Shown: positions 8,159-17,491 of the stretch, in pieces
Numbering within the stretch: position 1 is the stretch's first letter
How the letters are laid out: each line of letters opens with the position of its first letter
Source of the DNA: Enterovibrio norvegicus DSM 15893
GTDB taxonomy: Bacteria; Pseudomonadota; Gammaproteobacteria; Enterobacterales; Vibrionaceae
Reading direction: 5' to 3'
Length of the DNA stretch: 64,000 nt
NCBI RefSeq assembly: GCF_900115495.1
Contig: NZ_FOWR01000003.1
Span: 1-64,000 of the forward strand
Position numbers and translations under genes: made by a program
The notes under the pieces: generated by a model
Told to the model about the DNA's origin: nothing
What the model saw: only the letters and a program-made list of their open reading frames with translations
The model's database searches: none

Positions 8159-10321
8159 TTAAAGCCGATTCCAAGCGGCCTGATTATCGTTGCCTTCTTT
8201 TTCTTTCGGCACGTCAGGAGCCAAATGACTCGCGTTATCTATTTCACTGCGAATGCTTGCCAAAGATTGCACTTCATAGTGCTCTCGAAGGTCATCACTC
8301 ACCGTGTTCTCAGGTTCATCGGTTGATGGGGTGTCATGCCCCTGAAGAAAGCTATTCAGGTTGAGCACCATGCGGTTGAGATCTTCAGCTTGCCTGTTCA
8401 GTTCAGAGCTGGAACTCGACGCCTGGTCTGCAATGGACGCCGCATGTTGTGTCGCTTTATTGATTGATTCAACCGCATTGCTGATTTCTTGAATGCCTCG
8501 CGCTTGCTCGTTAGAGGCATCAAATATTTTAGAGGCTCCCTCAAGCACTAAATTCGATTGTTTTTTGGTTTCTTCAACAATGATCGAACCTTTCTCAACA
8601 CGGCAGGTGTTCTCTTTCGCAATGCTTTCCGCTTCGCAAATACTCTTTTTCACAATGGCAGAAATATCCGTGGCTGCTTTGCCACTCATTTGAGCGAGAT
8701 TGCCGACTTCCTGAGCCACGACGGCAAACCCACGTCCATGTTCACCAGCGCGTTCCGCTTCTACTGATGCATTAAAGGAGAGCAATTTCGTTTGAAAGAC
8801 GATTTCATCAATGATGGTAGTTTTAGCGCCAATTTCTCCGATGATCTTCACCAATTCGGTAATTTTATGGTTAGACTCAGAAATCTTCTGCATAGCGTCA
8901 TCCAAGCCCGTCATTTTCTCACCCACTTCTTTTGACAAGTCTTTGGATTCTTCGGCGTATTGCACGTTGATACGCACCATGCCGGAGATTTCTTCTGTGC
9001 TCGCCGAGGTTTCTTCAACGGAACTTGCTTGGCGATTAGATATTTGAGACAAGTTCTGTGACACGTTATCGATGTTGTTTGCCACCGTCGCCACTCGCCC
9101 TGCACTCTCTGCCATCCGTTTCACGACACTGCTGAACGCCACACTCAACTCAGACAACTCCTTCGAGCTGAAAGATTTCAGACCACCAAAAATAAGTTGG
9201 AAAGGACCCATAATGGAGCGACTTAACCAAAAGGCGATGGGAATAGAAATCAGGACAGCCGCCAACACCACCAAGATCAGTGTATTTTTCTTCGACGCGA
9301 TCGCCGTATCAAGTGCGGCCTGACGCTCTATCAAAAGCGCTTCTTCATGTTCAACGAACGCGCGCATTTGATCCCTGAATGCGTCAAAGAACATCTTCCC
9401 TCGTTCCTGCGCGACCAAGTTCGAAATATCGTCCATCGTTTTCGATCCAGCAATGCGTCGACGTAATTCGATATTTTTATCTGACACTTGCACGCGCCAC
9501 GCGGACACTGCCGTTCCAATTTCACTTAGCCTTTGTAACTGCGCCGGGCTGCTGCTCACTTTTGCTTTCAGATCATTGAGCAGAAAATCAATGTGATTCC
9601 GACCGTCTGTGTAAGGAATGAGATAAGCTTCTTTCCCCGTCAGCAAGTAGCCTTGCATCCCGGTTTCCATGTCTAACACGGTCTTTTCTATTGCGGTAAT
9701 TTGTTCACGTATCTTGTAGGTCTGTTGCAGAGCGAAGAACACTTCAGTGGTGCCGTCACCGTCTTGCGAATTCTCAAGGGCGGCTTCTTTTCGAACAAGT
9801 TCGGCGTCCTCTTCGGTGCTAAAAGCACCCAGTAATGACCGTATGCGATCTAGGTAGACCCTGCCTTTGTCCTCACCCACTTCCACAGCCAAATCGTTCA
9901 TGGTCTGTGCATTGCCAATATCGCGCCGGAGCGCAATGGCATTTTCTGTTACCGAGCGCTGCCAATCGCCAATCGTTGTTTCTGCCTGCTCCAATAACGC
10001 CACTTGAGGTGGGTTATCACTGACGGATACTTTTAACGCCTTGATTAAGCTATCAAAGCGTACTTTTCCATCATTATAAGGCGCGAGAAAGGATTCGTTA
10101 CCCGCAAGCAAATAACCGCGCATGCCTGTTTCCATATCAACGGCGGCTTTCTCTATATTCAGTGCGTTATGAATAACGCGGTGGGTGTGGTCGACCCAAT
10201 CGTCGGTTTCATTGAGGTGTTGAATGCTACGAACACTCAGCACACCTAACGTGACCAAAAAAACGAGGCTTACCGTGTTTCCTAGTGTGATTTTTGCGCG
10301 AAGTGAGAGGTTCTCAAACAT
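8159..10321 (-). CDS. Methyl-accepting chemotaxis protein with tandem CHASE3 domains
   Basis: The 720 residues comprise a first membrane helix (about 10-30), two CHASE3-like modules in tandem and a second helix near 345-365, then a cytoplasmic signalling domain. The modules share the signatures [14 protein letters not shown] and [14 protein letters not shown], each with a following PY.DG. The hairpin tip reads [20 protein letters not shown] and [15 protein letters not shown]. The HAMP region is short or degenerate. CHASE3 is an extracytoplasmic sensor of unknown ligand; tandem copies suggest a single long helical sensor. There is no C-terminal NWETF-type tether. It is the only receptor in the operon, 4 bases from cheW, and is probably the cognate input. 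Confidence 0.88.
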   Translation of the reverse strand: MFENLSLRAKITLGNTVSLVFLVTLGVLSVRSIQHLNETDDWVDHTHRVIHNALNIEKAAVDMETGMRGYLLAGNESFLAPYNDGKVRFDSLIKALKVSVSDNPPQVALLEQAETTIGDWQRSVTENAIALRRDIGNAQTMNDLAVEVGEDKGRVYLDRIRSLLGAFSTEEDAELVRKEAALENSQDGDGTTEVFFALQQTYKIREQITAIEKTVLDMETGMQGYLLTGKEAYLIPYTDGRNHIDFLLNDLKAKVSSSPAQLQRLSEIGTAVSAWRVQVSDKNIELRRRIAGSKTMDDISNLVAQERGKMFFDAFRDQMRAFVEHEEALLIERQAALDTAIASKKNTLILVVLAAVLISIPIAFWLSRSIMGPFQLIFGGLKSFSSKELSELSVAFSSVVKRMAESAGRVATVANNIDNVSQNLSQISNRQASSVEETSASTEEISGMVRINVQYAEESKDLSKEVGEKMTGLDDAMQKISESNHKITELVKIIGEIGAKTTIIDEIVFQTKLLSFNASVEAERAGEHGRGFAVVAQEVGNLAQMSGKAATDISAIVKKSICEAESIAKENTCRVEKGSIIVEETKKQSNLVLEGASKIFDASNEQARGIQEISNAVESINKATQHAASIADQASSSSSELNRQAEDLNRMVLNLNSFLQGHDTPSTDEPENTVSDDLREHYEVQSLASIRSEIDNASHLAPDVPKEKEGNDNQAAWNRL

Positions 10322-10324
10322 GGT

Positions 10325-10894
10325 TTATCCCTCTCTACTGTCTTGTTGAGGGGCTATTGCAACATGATGACCAATGATGTCTAAGTCATCAGGGTCGAGC
10401 ACTTTGTTGATATCCAGCAGCAACACCAAGTTATCTTTGGCTTTCGCGACACCGGTAATGTAATCGCGCTTTATGCTATGTGATATCTCCAATTCCCGTT
10501 CGATTTGCTCTTCATCAAAACCAATCACTTCATTCACATCATCAACAATGCTACCTATGGTCAATGCGTTCACATCGCTGATAACAATAGAGGTTCTTTT
10601 GGCTTCATATTCTGTTTCTTCTAGGCCCAACTTCAGCCTCAAATCAATGACTGAAATGATGCGACCACGAAGATTAATCAACCCCTTAAAGAAAGGCGGC
10701 ACATGGGGAATGGGCGTGACTTTCACCAAGCCAATCACTTCTTTTACCGAAGAGAGAGGAATGCCGTATTGCTCGTCCGCCAATGAAAAAATGAGATTTT
10801 TCTGGGCGACGCGTTTTAACGCGTTGGGATCTGATGCAGCATGGCTAGCATAGTGCGGTATCCGCGAGGCTTGCTGCTCCAATACCTTACTCAT
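10325..10894 (-). CDS. cheW: CheW coupling protein
   Basis: CheW links receptors to CheA at the membrane array. The protein has the CheW fold signatures LIFSLADEQYGIPLSSVKEVI, PFFKGLINLRGRIISVIDLR and DNLVLLLDINKVL, with about 30 extra residues at the N-terminus. The ATG at 10894 follows GAGGTG at good spacing; the GTG at 10903 overlaps that site and is less likely. It lies between the response regulator and the receptor in the same operon. Confidence 0.9.
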   Translation of the reverse strand: MSKVLEQQASRIPHYASHAASDPNALKRVAQKNLIFSLADEQYGIPLSSVKEVIGLVKVTPIPHVPPFFKGLINLRGRIISVIDLRLKLGLEETEYEAKRTSIVISDVNALTIGSIVDDVNEVIGFDEEQIERELEISHSIKRDYITGVAKAKDNLVLLLDINKVLDPDDLDIIGHHVAIAPQQDSREG

Positions 10895-10991
10895 TGATTG
10901 CACCTCAAATCAGAAGTTCAATGCACGCCTACACAATCATGGATCTCACGGATTAAAATAACAGGCGCATTATGTCATGTTGAGCGCGCCC

Positions 10992-11546
10992 TCAGACGAG
11001 CCCAATATTGACAAAGCCTTGAGAGTTCGACATTCCCTCAAATATGCTGGCGACTTTTCGACTGGATATCGGCTTTCTCATGTAACCGGATGCGCCGTAA
11101 TATTCCGCCACTTTGATGGGATCAAGTCTTAGCTTTTCACACCCTGTCAAAATGGAATTGATTTTTCCTTCCACCACTTCGTTATCAATCACGCGATGTG
11201 CGATCTTATCCAACAACCCCATCTTCTCTTCAATGTCAGCCTCGATTTTGCGTTTCTCTGCCTGACTGATGGAGACGATGCTTTCACTGGATATCACAAA
11301 GATATTTTTTACTTTCACATTCGCTTTCAGATACACCAACGCGGACAAACCATCCATGTTTGGCATTCTCAGGTCCGTTAAAACAAGGTCAACGTCTGGG
11401 TATCGTTCCACTAACGCAATGAGTTCTTGTCCATCTTTCGCTTGACCAAGAATTTCAAATGGCCCGAATTGGTCTTCAACCGCTGCGAGCGATTTGATGA
11501 TGCTATCGCGCATATCCGCCATGTCGTCTGCAAAAATAATTTTCAT
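10992..11546 (-). CDS. CheY-like response regulator with a helical insertion
   Basis: This is a single receiver domain of 184 residues, where about 125 is usual. The acidic pair is D7/D8, the phosphoacceptor D58 (DLVLTDLRMPNMDG), the switch Ser is in FVISSES (about 86) and the conserved Lys is in YMRKP (158). Between strand 4 and the Lys-bearing strand 5 lies an insertion of about 55 charged helical residues (roughly 92-148). There is no output domain. It heads the chemosensory operon and is the probable CheA/HPt target. The insertion alters the face that normally docks to targets, so its output may not be the flagellar motor. Confidence 0.85.
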   Translation of the reverse strand: MKIIFADDMADMRDSIIKSLAAVEDQFGPFEILGQAKDGQELIALVERYPDVDLVLTDLRMPNMDGLSALVYLKANVKVKNIFVISSESIVSISQAEKRKIEADIEEKMGLLDKIAHRVIDNEVVEGKINSILTGCEKLRLDPIKVAEYYGASGYMRKPISSRKVASIFEGMSNSQGFVNIGLV

Positions 11547-11768
11547 GTTTACCCTTTTAATTCAACGCACCCAAAGGGTGTATCAAATGTGAAACACAAT
11601 TTTTAATATAGCGTGGAATAGCAGGACTTGCTGAACAAGCACCTTGAGGCGGCCTAGGTGGAGAAGATGAAGGCAATTGAAGGTGGTTTAGATCACATTT
11701 ATAAATAAAAACGAAACACTTACTGATATACTCCCCCCATCAAAAGAAAGACAGATCCCCGCCCTCAA

Positions 11769-11796
11769 ACAGGCCTTTGCGTTAAAAGGCACCTGT
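11769..11796 (+). promoter_or_regulatory. Leader hairpin upstream of yibL
   Basis: ACAGG-CCTTT (769-778 in the window's 11 kb block) pairs with AAAGG..CCTGT ending at 11796. It forms a 10-pair stem with a short internal loop, 28 bases before the yibL ATG. It could affect initiation of this ribosome-associated protein. There is no poly-T, so it is not a terminator. Confidence 0.4.
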
Positions 11797-11823
11797 AAAG
11801 GCTGGCTTATAAAAGGCAAGACC

Positions 11824-12180
11824 ATGAATTTGAAAAACACACTGCAAGAAGACAACGAGCAACTAGATGCTTGTCGCCGCCAGCTAGAGATTGCTAACGC
11901 GACAAAAAATCACGAAGACATTGCGCGTTTAACGAATGAGATCAATCAGCTGAATACAAAGATCTCCGCGCTCAAAGAGCAGCAAAAGAAGCAACTGAGT
12001 TCAAAGGCGCAACAGATCGTCGCATTGAAGTTCAATCGCGCGCTGACAAAAGCAGAACAAGCAGACATGGGTAAATTGAAAAAATCCGTCCGTGGCTTGA
12101 TGGTTGTTCACCCTACGACTGCATTGGGCAAAGAAATTGGTGTAACAGAAGTAACAGGCTACGCACTCAAGCCTTTCTGA
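11824..12180 (+). CDS. yibL: YibL family ribosome-associated protein
   Basis: The protein has 118 residues, the family length. The first 65 form a charged coiled coil. The second half carries the family hallmark, KFNRALTKAEQADMGKLKKS followed by VRGLMVVHPTTALGKEIG. E. coli YibL associates with ribosomal subunits; its function is not well defined. The gene is monocistronic, with a long leader containing a hairpin and followed by a terminator-like structure. TATACT near 11730 may be the promoter -10. Confidence 0.88.
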   Translation: MNLKNTLQEDNEQLDACRRQLEIANATKNHEDIARLTNEINQLNTKISALKEQQKKQLSSKAQQIVALKFNRALTKAEQADMGKLKKSVRGLMVVHPTTALGKEIGVTEVTGYALKPF

Positions 12181-12190
12181 TTACTCTCCA

Positions 12191-12236
12191 CCAGCAGTGA
12201 AAAGCCATCGATTCGCGGTGGCTTTCTTGCTGCTGG
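12191..12236 (+). terminator. Terminator-like stem after yibL
   Basis: The outer arms CCAGCAG and CTGCTGG enclose an inner stem AAAGCCA/TGGCTTT. The T content after the inner stem is modest (TTTCTT), so it may act through the inner hairpin alone. Confidence 0.55.
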
Positions 12237-12266
12237 TACGCCCTTTATCGTACACCCCCCTCTAAA

Positions 12267-12321
12267 TTTCTCATTTTGATAAAAACCCTTTCCCTTCTGT
12301 TTTTTTGATTGTCATTCTGAC
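12267..12321 (+). promoter_or_regulatory. Paired palindromes upstream of the first lruC gene (candidate activator sites)
   Basis: TTTCTCATTTTGATAAA at 12267-12283 and GTCATTCTGAC at 12311-12321 share a TCA-N3-TGA core. The first begins 118 bases before the TGGCAC element at 12385, the same spacing as in the second copy of the locus. This is the usual location of enhancer sites for a sigma-54 activator. Confidence 0.5.
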
Positions 12322-12384
12322 TAATTCACTGTTCTCAAAACAAGCATCCCCAGAATAATCACAACTATTTCAATCAATTAAAAA

Positions 12385-12400
12385 TGGCACATTCCTTGAA
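12385..12400 (+). promoter_or_regulatory. Sigma-54-like promoter of the first lruC gene
   Basis: TGGCAC-N5-TTGAA matches the -24/-12 layout of RpoN promoters (consensus TGGCAC-N5-TTGCA) except for one base in the -12 element. It lies 36 bases before the preferred start codon. The second gene of the duplicated pair has the equivalent element. Confidence 0.55.
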
Positions 12401-12435
12401 GGAGACATCTTAGGCTCACACTCTAGGAAATGTCT

Positions 12436-14574
12436 ATGTCTCGCCTTTTAACAGCGGCTCTACTCACAACGTTGTCGCCTCTTGCGTTCTCGACACCGTT
12501 CGACACATGTCCAAGTAAAGCCTACTTGTTTCAATCGAAACCGGTGCAGGTGCACAGCGTTAACCTAGCTACAGGTTTGACAACGCTCATCACCAACGAC
12601 GTTGGTTTAACGAACGAAGGCATTAATGCTGTCGGCTTTGATAATGGTACGGGTGACGGCGAAGGCTTCGAGCACAAATACATTTATGGCTTTGAGAAAA
12701 GCCGTAAGAAAGTGGTTCGTCTAGACAAAGACTTTAATGCAGATGTGATTGAGGTGACGGGTCTTCCGAACTTCAGCTTCTACGTGGGTGATGTATACGA
12801 CCGTTACTACTACCTTTATGGCCCAGGCACCGGTTTCTATAAAATCGATTTAACACCGTTAGACACCGATCCAGATGCCACATTAGAGGCAGAAACCATT
12901 TCGACAGATGCCCCATTAGGTATTACTGATTTTGCATTTCATCCAGGCAACAACAAACTTTATGCAGTGAAAAATACCAACGGCAAGTTGTTCGAAATAG
13001 ATACCGACACAGGTACGGCAACCGTAATTGGTAATACGGGAAAAACAGGCACATTTGGTGCCGGTTACTTCGATGTAAACGGTTACTACTACATATCCCG
13101 CAATAGTAACGGAGACATATTCCGTATCGACCTTTCTGATACCGACAATATCAATAGCCAAAATGTCGAAGCGGAGCACTTTGCATACGGCCCGAATTCA
13201 AACCAAAACGACGGCGCGCGTTGTGAAGATGCTCCCGTCATCGATGAAGATTCAACGATAGATTTCGGTGACGCGCCAGACAGCTACAAAACCCTCCTTG
13301 ATTCAAACGGCCCACGCCATGAAATCAACACAGGTTTCTACCTAGGGTCAGTGGCGCCAGACAGCGAGGGCGATGGTTTTGTATCGCCACTGGACGACAA
13401 CAAGGCGGGCCTTGCCGATGAAGACGGTGTGGGGTTTGTTACCGCATTAGAAATTGGCAAAACAGCGCTCATTTCTGTTCAAGCATCTCAGGCTGGTCGT
13501 CTTTCTGCATGGATTGACTGGAACGGCGATGGCGATTTTGAAGACAGCAACGAAAGAATCGTGAACAACAGCCTGTTGTCTGCAGGCACAAACACTGTTT
13601 CCGTCTCCGTTCCTTCCGGTGCAACCGCAGGTTCAAGCTGGTCTCGTTTCCGCTTTTCAGAGGATGGCGGGTTAAGCTTCGATGGCGGTGCAACCACCGG
13701 TGAAGTGGAAGACCATCCTGTCACCATCATGGAAGACGGCTCCTCACTTCGCCATTATCCAAGCGAAAGTGGCTATGCCACTGTGGCCTTTGAAGATAAC
13801 TGGCCGAAAGAAGGTGACTACGACATGAATGACGTGGTTATTCGCTTCCGCATCACCGAAACCTTAAACGAAGACGATGAAATCACACGTATTCTCATCA
13901 AAGGCTACCTCGCAGCCTATGGTGCGGGCTATCACAATGGTTTTGCGTTCCGTCTTCCGGGCTTAAATCGAGACGACATCAACGCCGCAACCACACAAAG
14001 CCACAATATGGTACTTCAAGAAACCAATGGCCTAGAGTCCATTTCTAACGACGCCATTTTCATCGTATCGGATGACTTAAAACAGAAACTGCCTGCAGGC
14101 TGCATGTACTACCGCACGGCGCAACACTGCCAAGAAGCCATCTCATTTGAGTTTGAAATTGATGTCTACTTCAACGAAGGCGTCGACACCAGCAGCCTTG
14201 TCGCCATGCCCTATGACCCGTTCATGTTCGCCACACCTGGCGCCTATGTGCGCGATGGACTTTGGTATAACCCTGGTCGTGGCCTAGAAATACACTTGGC
14301 TGACCAAGCCCCTACCGAGCAATTTGATACCTACTGGTATGGATGGTGGTCAGATGACAGTAACCCTGGTGCAGATCGTTACTTCAAAACAAGTGATAAC
14401 CACCCTTGGGCATTGTTAATCAACGATGCGTGGAGCTGGCCCCGTGAGCATGTCGACTTGGTTGATGCCTACTCGGAATTCGCAGGCTATGCAGAATCCA
14501 GCGGTGACAACAACCAACTTTGGTATCTCTTAGAGAAAGCCACGGCTGACAAAACCTATTCTTCTGAGGAGTGA
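12436..14574 (+). CDS. Secreted LruC-domain protein with propeller-like N-terminus and GEVED domain (copy 1)
   Basis: A signal peptide ends near the TLSPLAFS|TPFD stretch. Residues about 25-270 contain repeats of the type IYGF, VNLATG, FHPGNNKLYAV and DTGTATVIG, typical of a beta-propeller. Residues about 275-430 are a GEVED domain: DFGDAPDSY, DWNGDGDFED, TTGEVEDHPV. From about 435 to the end is a LruC domain, with YATVAFEDNWPKEGDYDMND and the aromatic DTYWYGWWSDD. These are exported proteins of unknown function, probably on the surface or in a matrix; acidic DG motifs suggest calcium binding. AGGA at 12425 favours the ATG at 12436 over 12430. The stop is 5 bases before the lipoprotein gene. 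Confidence 0.82.
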   Translation: MSRLLTAALLTTLSPLAFSTPFDTCPSKAYLFQSKPVQVHSVNLATGLTTLITNDVGLTNEGINAVGFDNGTGDGEGFEHKYIYGFEKSRKKVVRLDKDFNADVIEVTGLPNFSFYVGDVYDRYYYLYGPGTGFYKIDLTPLDTDPDATLEAETISTDAPLGITDFAFHPGNNKLYAVKNTNGKLFEIDTDTGTATVIGNTGKTGTFGAGYFDVNGYYYISRNSNGDIFRIDLSDTDNINSQNVEAEHFAYGPNSNQNDGARCEDAPVIDEDSTIDFGDAPDSYKTLLDSNGPRHEINTGFYLGSVAPDSEGDGFVSPLDDNKAGLADEDGVGFVTALEIGKTALISVQASQAGRLSAWIDWNGDGDFEDSNERIVNNSLLSAGTNTVSVSVPSGATAGSSWSRFRFSEDGGLSFDGGATTGEVEDHPVTIMEDGSSLRHYPSESGYATVAFEDNWPKEGDYDMNDVVIRFRITETLNEDDEITRILIKGYLAAYGAGYHNGFAFRLPGLNRDDINAATTQSHNMVLQETNGLESISNDAIFIVSDDLKQKLPAGCMYYRTAQHCQEAISFEFEIDVYFNEGVDTSSLVAMPYDPFMFATPGAYVRDGLWYNPGRGLEIHLADQAPTEQFDTYWYGWWSDDSNPGADRYFKTSDNHPWALLINDAWSWPREHVDLVDAYSEFAGYAESSGDNNQLWYLLEKATADKTYSSEE

Positions 14575-14907
14575 GCACCATGAATAAGCATATGACGATT
14601 ATCGCTATGATTACCCTGCTCACAGCGTGTGGCGGAGACGGTGGCGACGTAGCCAGTGTGACGGCATCTGATACAGGCAACGGTTCGGCGAGCACCAGCA
14701 GCGCACCAAGCATGTTGGTCGATACTTCGGGTGGTGTGGCTGATATTCCAGAAACCATCACCAGCTCTGCGACTTCGATGAGCGAGACGGTGGTGTCGGA
14801 TGACTTCTCTTACAACCCTGTGCTTGAACAACAGTTCGATGTGGATATTCGCGGCTATTCGGTCTCACCCGCTTATATCTCGATTTATGGGGCATTTGCG
14901 GAAAATG
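13684..14907 (+). repeat. Direct repeat, first copy: nearly identical 1.2-kb segment
   Basis: This segment matches 16601-17824 almost base for base. It covers the end of the GEVED domain, the whole LruC domain, the junction and the first two thirds of the lipoprotein gene. Sequence on both sides diverges strongly, including many synonymous differences downstream, so the edges are sharp. The offset is constant at 2917 bases. Confidence 0.9.
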
Positions 14908-15095
14908 ATGATGGCACATTCACCGCCGACTATAACAGTCGCATAACCTCTGCGCCCGTTGAAGACGGTGAAGCAACGCTGGATTATGTCTCATCGGACT
15001 CACAATACTATGTGCTTGCAGAAGTGTGGTTCTATGACGGCACAAGCCCCGTCCAGAAACGCATTCCAAATACTGAATCAAGCTGGGTGTGGTAA
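14580..15095 (+). CDS. Small lipoprotein paired with the LruC protein (copy 1)
   Basis: The protein has 171 residues. The signal peptide MNKHMTIIAMITLLTACGGD ends in the lipobox LTAC, so Cys17 should be lipidated. A Ser/Thr/Gly-rich linker (about 20-60) follows, then a beta-rich domain (about 75-170) with YISIYGAFAENDDGTF and YYVLAEVWFYDG. The family is not recognised. The ATG at 14580 follows GAGGAG at 8 bases; a GTG at 14571 lies on top of the upstream stop. Co-transcription with the LruC gene, conserved in both copies, suggests a complex or anchoring role. Confidence 0.75.
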   Translation: MNKHMTIIAMITLLTACGGDGGDVASVTASDTGNGSASTSSAPSMLVDTSGGVADIPETITSSATSMSETVVSDDFSYNPVLEQQFDVDIRGYSVSPAYISIYGAFAENDDGTFTADYNSRITSAPVEDGEATLDYVSSDSQYYVLAEVWFYDGTSPVQKRIPNTESSWVW

Positions 15096-15133
15096 CTAGC
15101 ACACCATACAAGCCCTACATAGACTCACCCCAT

Positions 15134-15159
15134 GAAAGCAGGCTCCGGCCTGCTTTTTT
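15134..15159 (+). terminator. Rho-independent terminator after lipoprotein copy 1
   Basis: AAAGCAGGC-TCC-GGCCTGC followed by TTTTTT makes a compact GC-rich stem with a T run. It separates the two copies of the lruC-lipoprotein unit into independent transcripts. Confidence 0.85.
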
Positions 15160-15183
15160 GCGCAAAATGATCATCACTCACTA

Positions 15184-15240
15184 TTTCTCATATTGAGAAA
15201 AACGCCTTTCTTCCTTCATTACGACTTTCATATTAAGAAA
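15184..15240 (+). promoter_or_regulatory. Paired palindromes upstream of the second lruC gene (candidate activator sites)
   Basis: TTTCTCA-TAT-TGAGAAA at 15184-15200 is a perfect 7-bp palindrome with a 3-base spacer, and TTTCATATTAAGAAA at 15226-15240 is a weaker copy. The first begins 118 bases before TGGCAC at 15302, exactly the spacing found upstream of copy 1. Confidence 0.55.
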
Positions 15241-15301
15241 TGTCGCCCTGCACCCAACAAGGTAAAAATCATATCCTCATGAATAGTAATGAGATAAATA
15301 G

Positions 15302-15317
15302 TGGCACAGTTATTGTA
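15302..15317 (+). promoter_or_regulatory. Sigma-54-like promoter of the second lruC gene
   Basis: TGGCAC-N5-TTGTA has the RpoN -24/-12 geometry with one mismatch at -12, 36 bases before the ATG. Conservation of the element while the surrounding DNA has diverged from copy 1 supports function. Confidence 0.55.
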
Positions 15318-15352
15318 ATCCAACAGTTAAGTCCTCATTAAGGGAAACACTT

Positions 15353-17491
15353 ATGCGCACCTATTTGAAGCTTCTGTCACTCGCCATGCTTTTCCCTACG
15401 GCGGTTATCGCCGATGAGCCATTTGACACTTGCCCTAGCAAGGGATTCTTGTTTCAAAGCTCGCCAAGTAAAGTGTTTGGCATAAACCTTGCCACAGGCG
15501 GTTATTCAGAATTGGCCGCAACCACAGGATTAAACTCGCACATCAACGCAGTGGGCTTTAACGATCCTGACCGCTACATTTATGGCTTCGATCACGACAA
15601 TGCAAATGTTGTTCGTATTGGCAAGAATTACACGGGTGAACAGGTGGCTGTTTCTGGGTTACCGGAAGGTATAAATTTCATCAGTGGTGACGTTCAAGAC
15701 AACATCTATTACCTCCACCGACGTGAATTGGGATTGTTTAAGATCGACCTGTCGCCGCTCGCCACAGACCCTTCCACCACATTGACGGCGGAGGCTATGA
15801 CTTCAAACATGGGAGTCATACGGGCGTCTGACGTCGCAATAAGCCCCATTGATAATAAGATGTACCTTGTCGATAACAATGACTATGACCTCTACCAAGT
15901 CGACCTAACCACAGGTGACACCAACCTGGTCACCAGTATGATCCCACAGATTGGTGTCCCCGCAGGTGGTTTTGGGGCGATCTATTTTGATGTGAATGGC
16001 AACCTTTACCTTTCCCGAAATTCCGATGGCAGCATTTTTCGCGCTAACCTGTCAGATACTGACGACATCGCACTAGGTGACATTGGCATAGAGTTCTTCG
16101 CGACCGGTCCAGCCTCTAATCAAAACGATGGAGCGCGCTGCGCAAATGCACCAGTGATTGATGAAGATTCCACGATTGATTTTGGCGATGCACCAGACAG
16201 TTACAAAACCTTGCTGGCATCAAACGGTCCTCGACATGAAATCAATACCGGTTTCTACCTTGGTACAATCGCACCAGACAGCGAAGGCGATGGTTTTGTT
16301 TCGCCATTAGATGACAACAAAGCAGGCCTTAGCGATGAAGACGGTGTAGGGTTTGTTACGGCATTGGAGGCAGGAAAAACATCACTGATATCTGTAAATG
16401 CATCGCAATCCGGTTATCTCTCCGCATGGATAGACTGGAATGGTGATGGCGATTTTGAAGACAGTGGTGAAAATATCATCGACAATAACCTGCTTTCATC
16501 AGGTGCGAACACGTTAAGTGTTGCTGTGCCTGCCGATGCTGAAATAGGGTCATCTTGGTCACGATTCCGCTTTTCAGAGGATGGTGGTCTCGACTTCTTT
16601 GGCGGTGCAACCACCGGTGAAGTGGAAGACCACCCTGTCACCATCATGGAAGACGGCTCCTCACTTCGCCATTATCCAAGCGAAAGTGGCTATGCCACTG
16701 TGGCCTTTGAAGATAACTGGCCGAAAGAAGGTGACTACGACATGAATGATGCGGTTATTCGCTTCCGTATCACCGAAACCCTAAACGAAGATGATGAAAT
16801 CACGCGTATTCTCATCAAAGGCTACCTCGCAGCCTACGGGGCGGGCTACCACAATGGTTTTGCCTTCCGTCTACCGGGCTTAAACCGAAACGACATCAAC
16901 GCCGCAACCACACAAAGCCACAACATGGTACTGCAAGAAACCAACGGCCTAGAATCCATTTCTAACGAAGCCATTTTCATCGTATCGGATGACTTAAAAC
17001 AGAAACTGCCTGCAGGCTGTATGTACTACCGCACGGCGCAACACTGCCAAGAAGCCATCTCCTTTGAATTTGAAATTGATGTGTACTTCAACGAAGGCGT
17101 CGACACCAGCAGCCTCGTCACCATGCCCTATGACCCCTTCATGTTCGCCACACCCGGCGCCTATGTGCGCGATGGACTTTGGTATAACCCTGGTCGTGGC
17201 CTAGAAATACACTTGGCTGACCAAGCCCCTACCGAGCAATTTGATACCTATTGGTATGGATGGTGGTCAGATGACAGTAACCCTGGTGCAGATCGTTACT
17301 TCAAAACAAGTGATAACCACCCTTGGGCATTGTTAATCAACGATGCATGGAGCTGGCCCCGTGAGCATGTCGACTTGGTTGATGCCTATTCGGAATTCGC
17401 AGGCTATGCAGAATCCAGCGGTGACAACAACCAACTTTGGTATCTCTTAGAGAAAGCCACGGCTGACAAAACCTATTCTTCTGAGGAGTGA
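15353..17491 (+). CDS. Secreted LruC-domain protein (copy 2)
   Basis: The protein has 712 residues with the same plan as copy 1. The signal peptide ends near AVIA|DEPFD, followed by a propeller-like region (about 25-265), a GEVED domain (about 268-428) and a LruC domain to the end. The propeller part has diverged substantially from copy 1 (for example DKMYLVDNNDYDLYQVDLTT here), while the LruC part is almost identical. The two copies probably differ in what they bind but keep a shared C-terminal module. AGGGA precedes the ATG by 8 bases. The last four bases overlap the frame of the lipoprotein leader. Confidence 0.82.
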   Translation: MRTYLKLLSLAMLFPTAVIADEPFDTCPSKGFLFQSSPSKVFGINLATGGYSELAATTGLNSHINAVGFNDPDRYIYGFDHDNANVVRIGKNYTGEQVAVSGLPEGINFISGDVQDNIYYLHRRELGLFKIDLSPLATDPSTTLTAEAMTSNMGVIRASDVAISPIDNKMYLVDNNDYDLYQVDLTTGDTNLVTSMIPQIGVPAGGFGAIYFDVNGNLYLSRNSDGSIFRANLSDTDDIALGDIGIEFFATGPASNQNDGARCANAPVIDEDSTIDFGDAPDSYKTLLASNGPRHEINTGFYLGTIAPDSEGDGFVSPLDDNKAGLSDEDGVGFVTALEAGKTSLISVNASQSGYLSAWIDWNGDGDFEDSGENIIDNNLLSSGANTLSVAVPADAEIGSSWSRFRFSEDGGLDFFGGATTGEVEDHPVTIMEDGSSLRHYPSESGYATVAFEDNWPKEGDYDMNDAVIRFRITETLNEDDEITRILIKGYLAAYGAGYHNGFAFRLPGLNRNDINAATTQSHNMVLQETNGLESISNEAIFIVSDDLKQKLPAGCMYYRTAQHCQEAISFEFEIDVYFNEGVDTSSLVTMPYDPFMFATPGAYVRDGLWYNPGRGLEIHLADQAPTEQFDTYWYGWWSDDSNPGADRYFKTSDNHPWALLINDAWSWPREHVDLVDAYSEFAGYAESSGDNNQLWYLLEKATADKTYSSEE

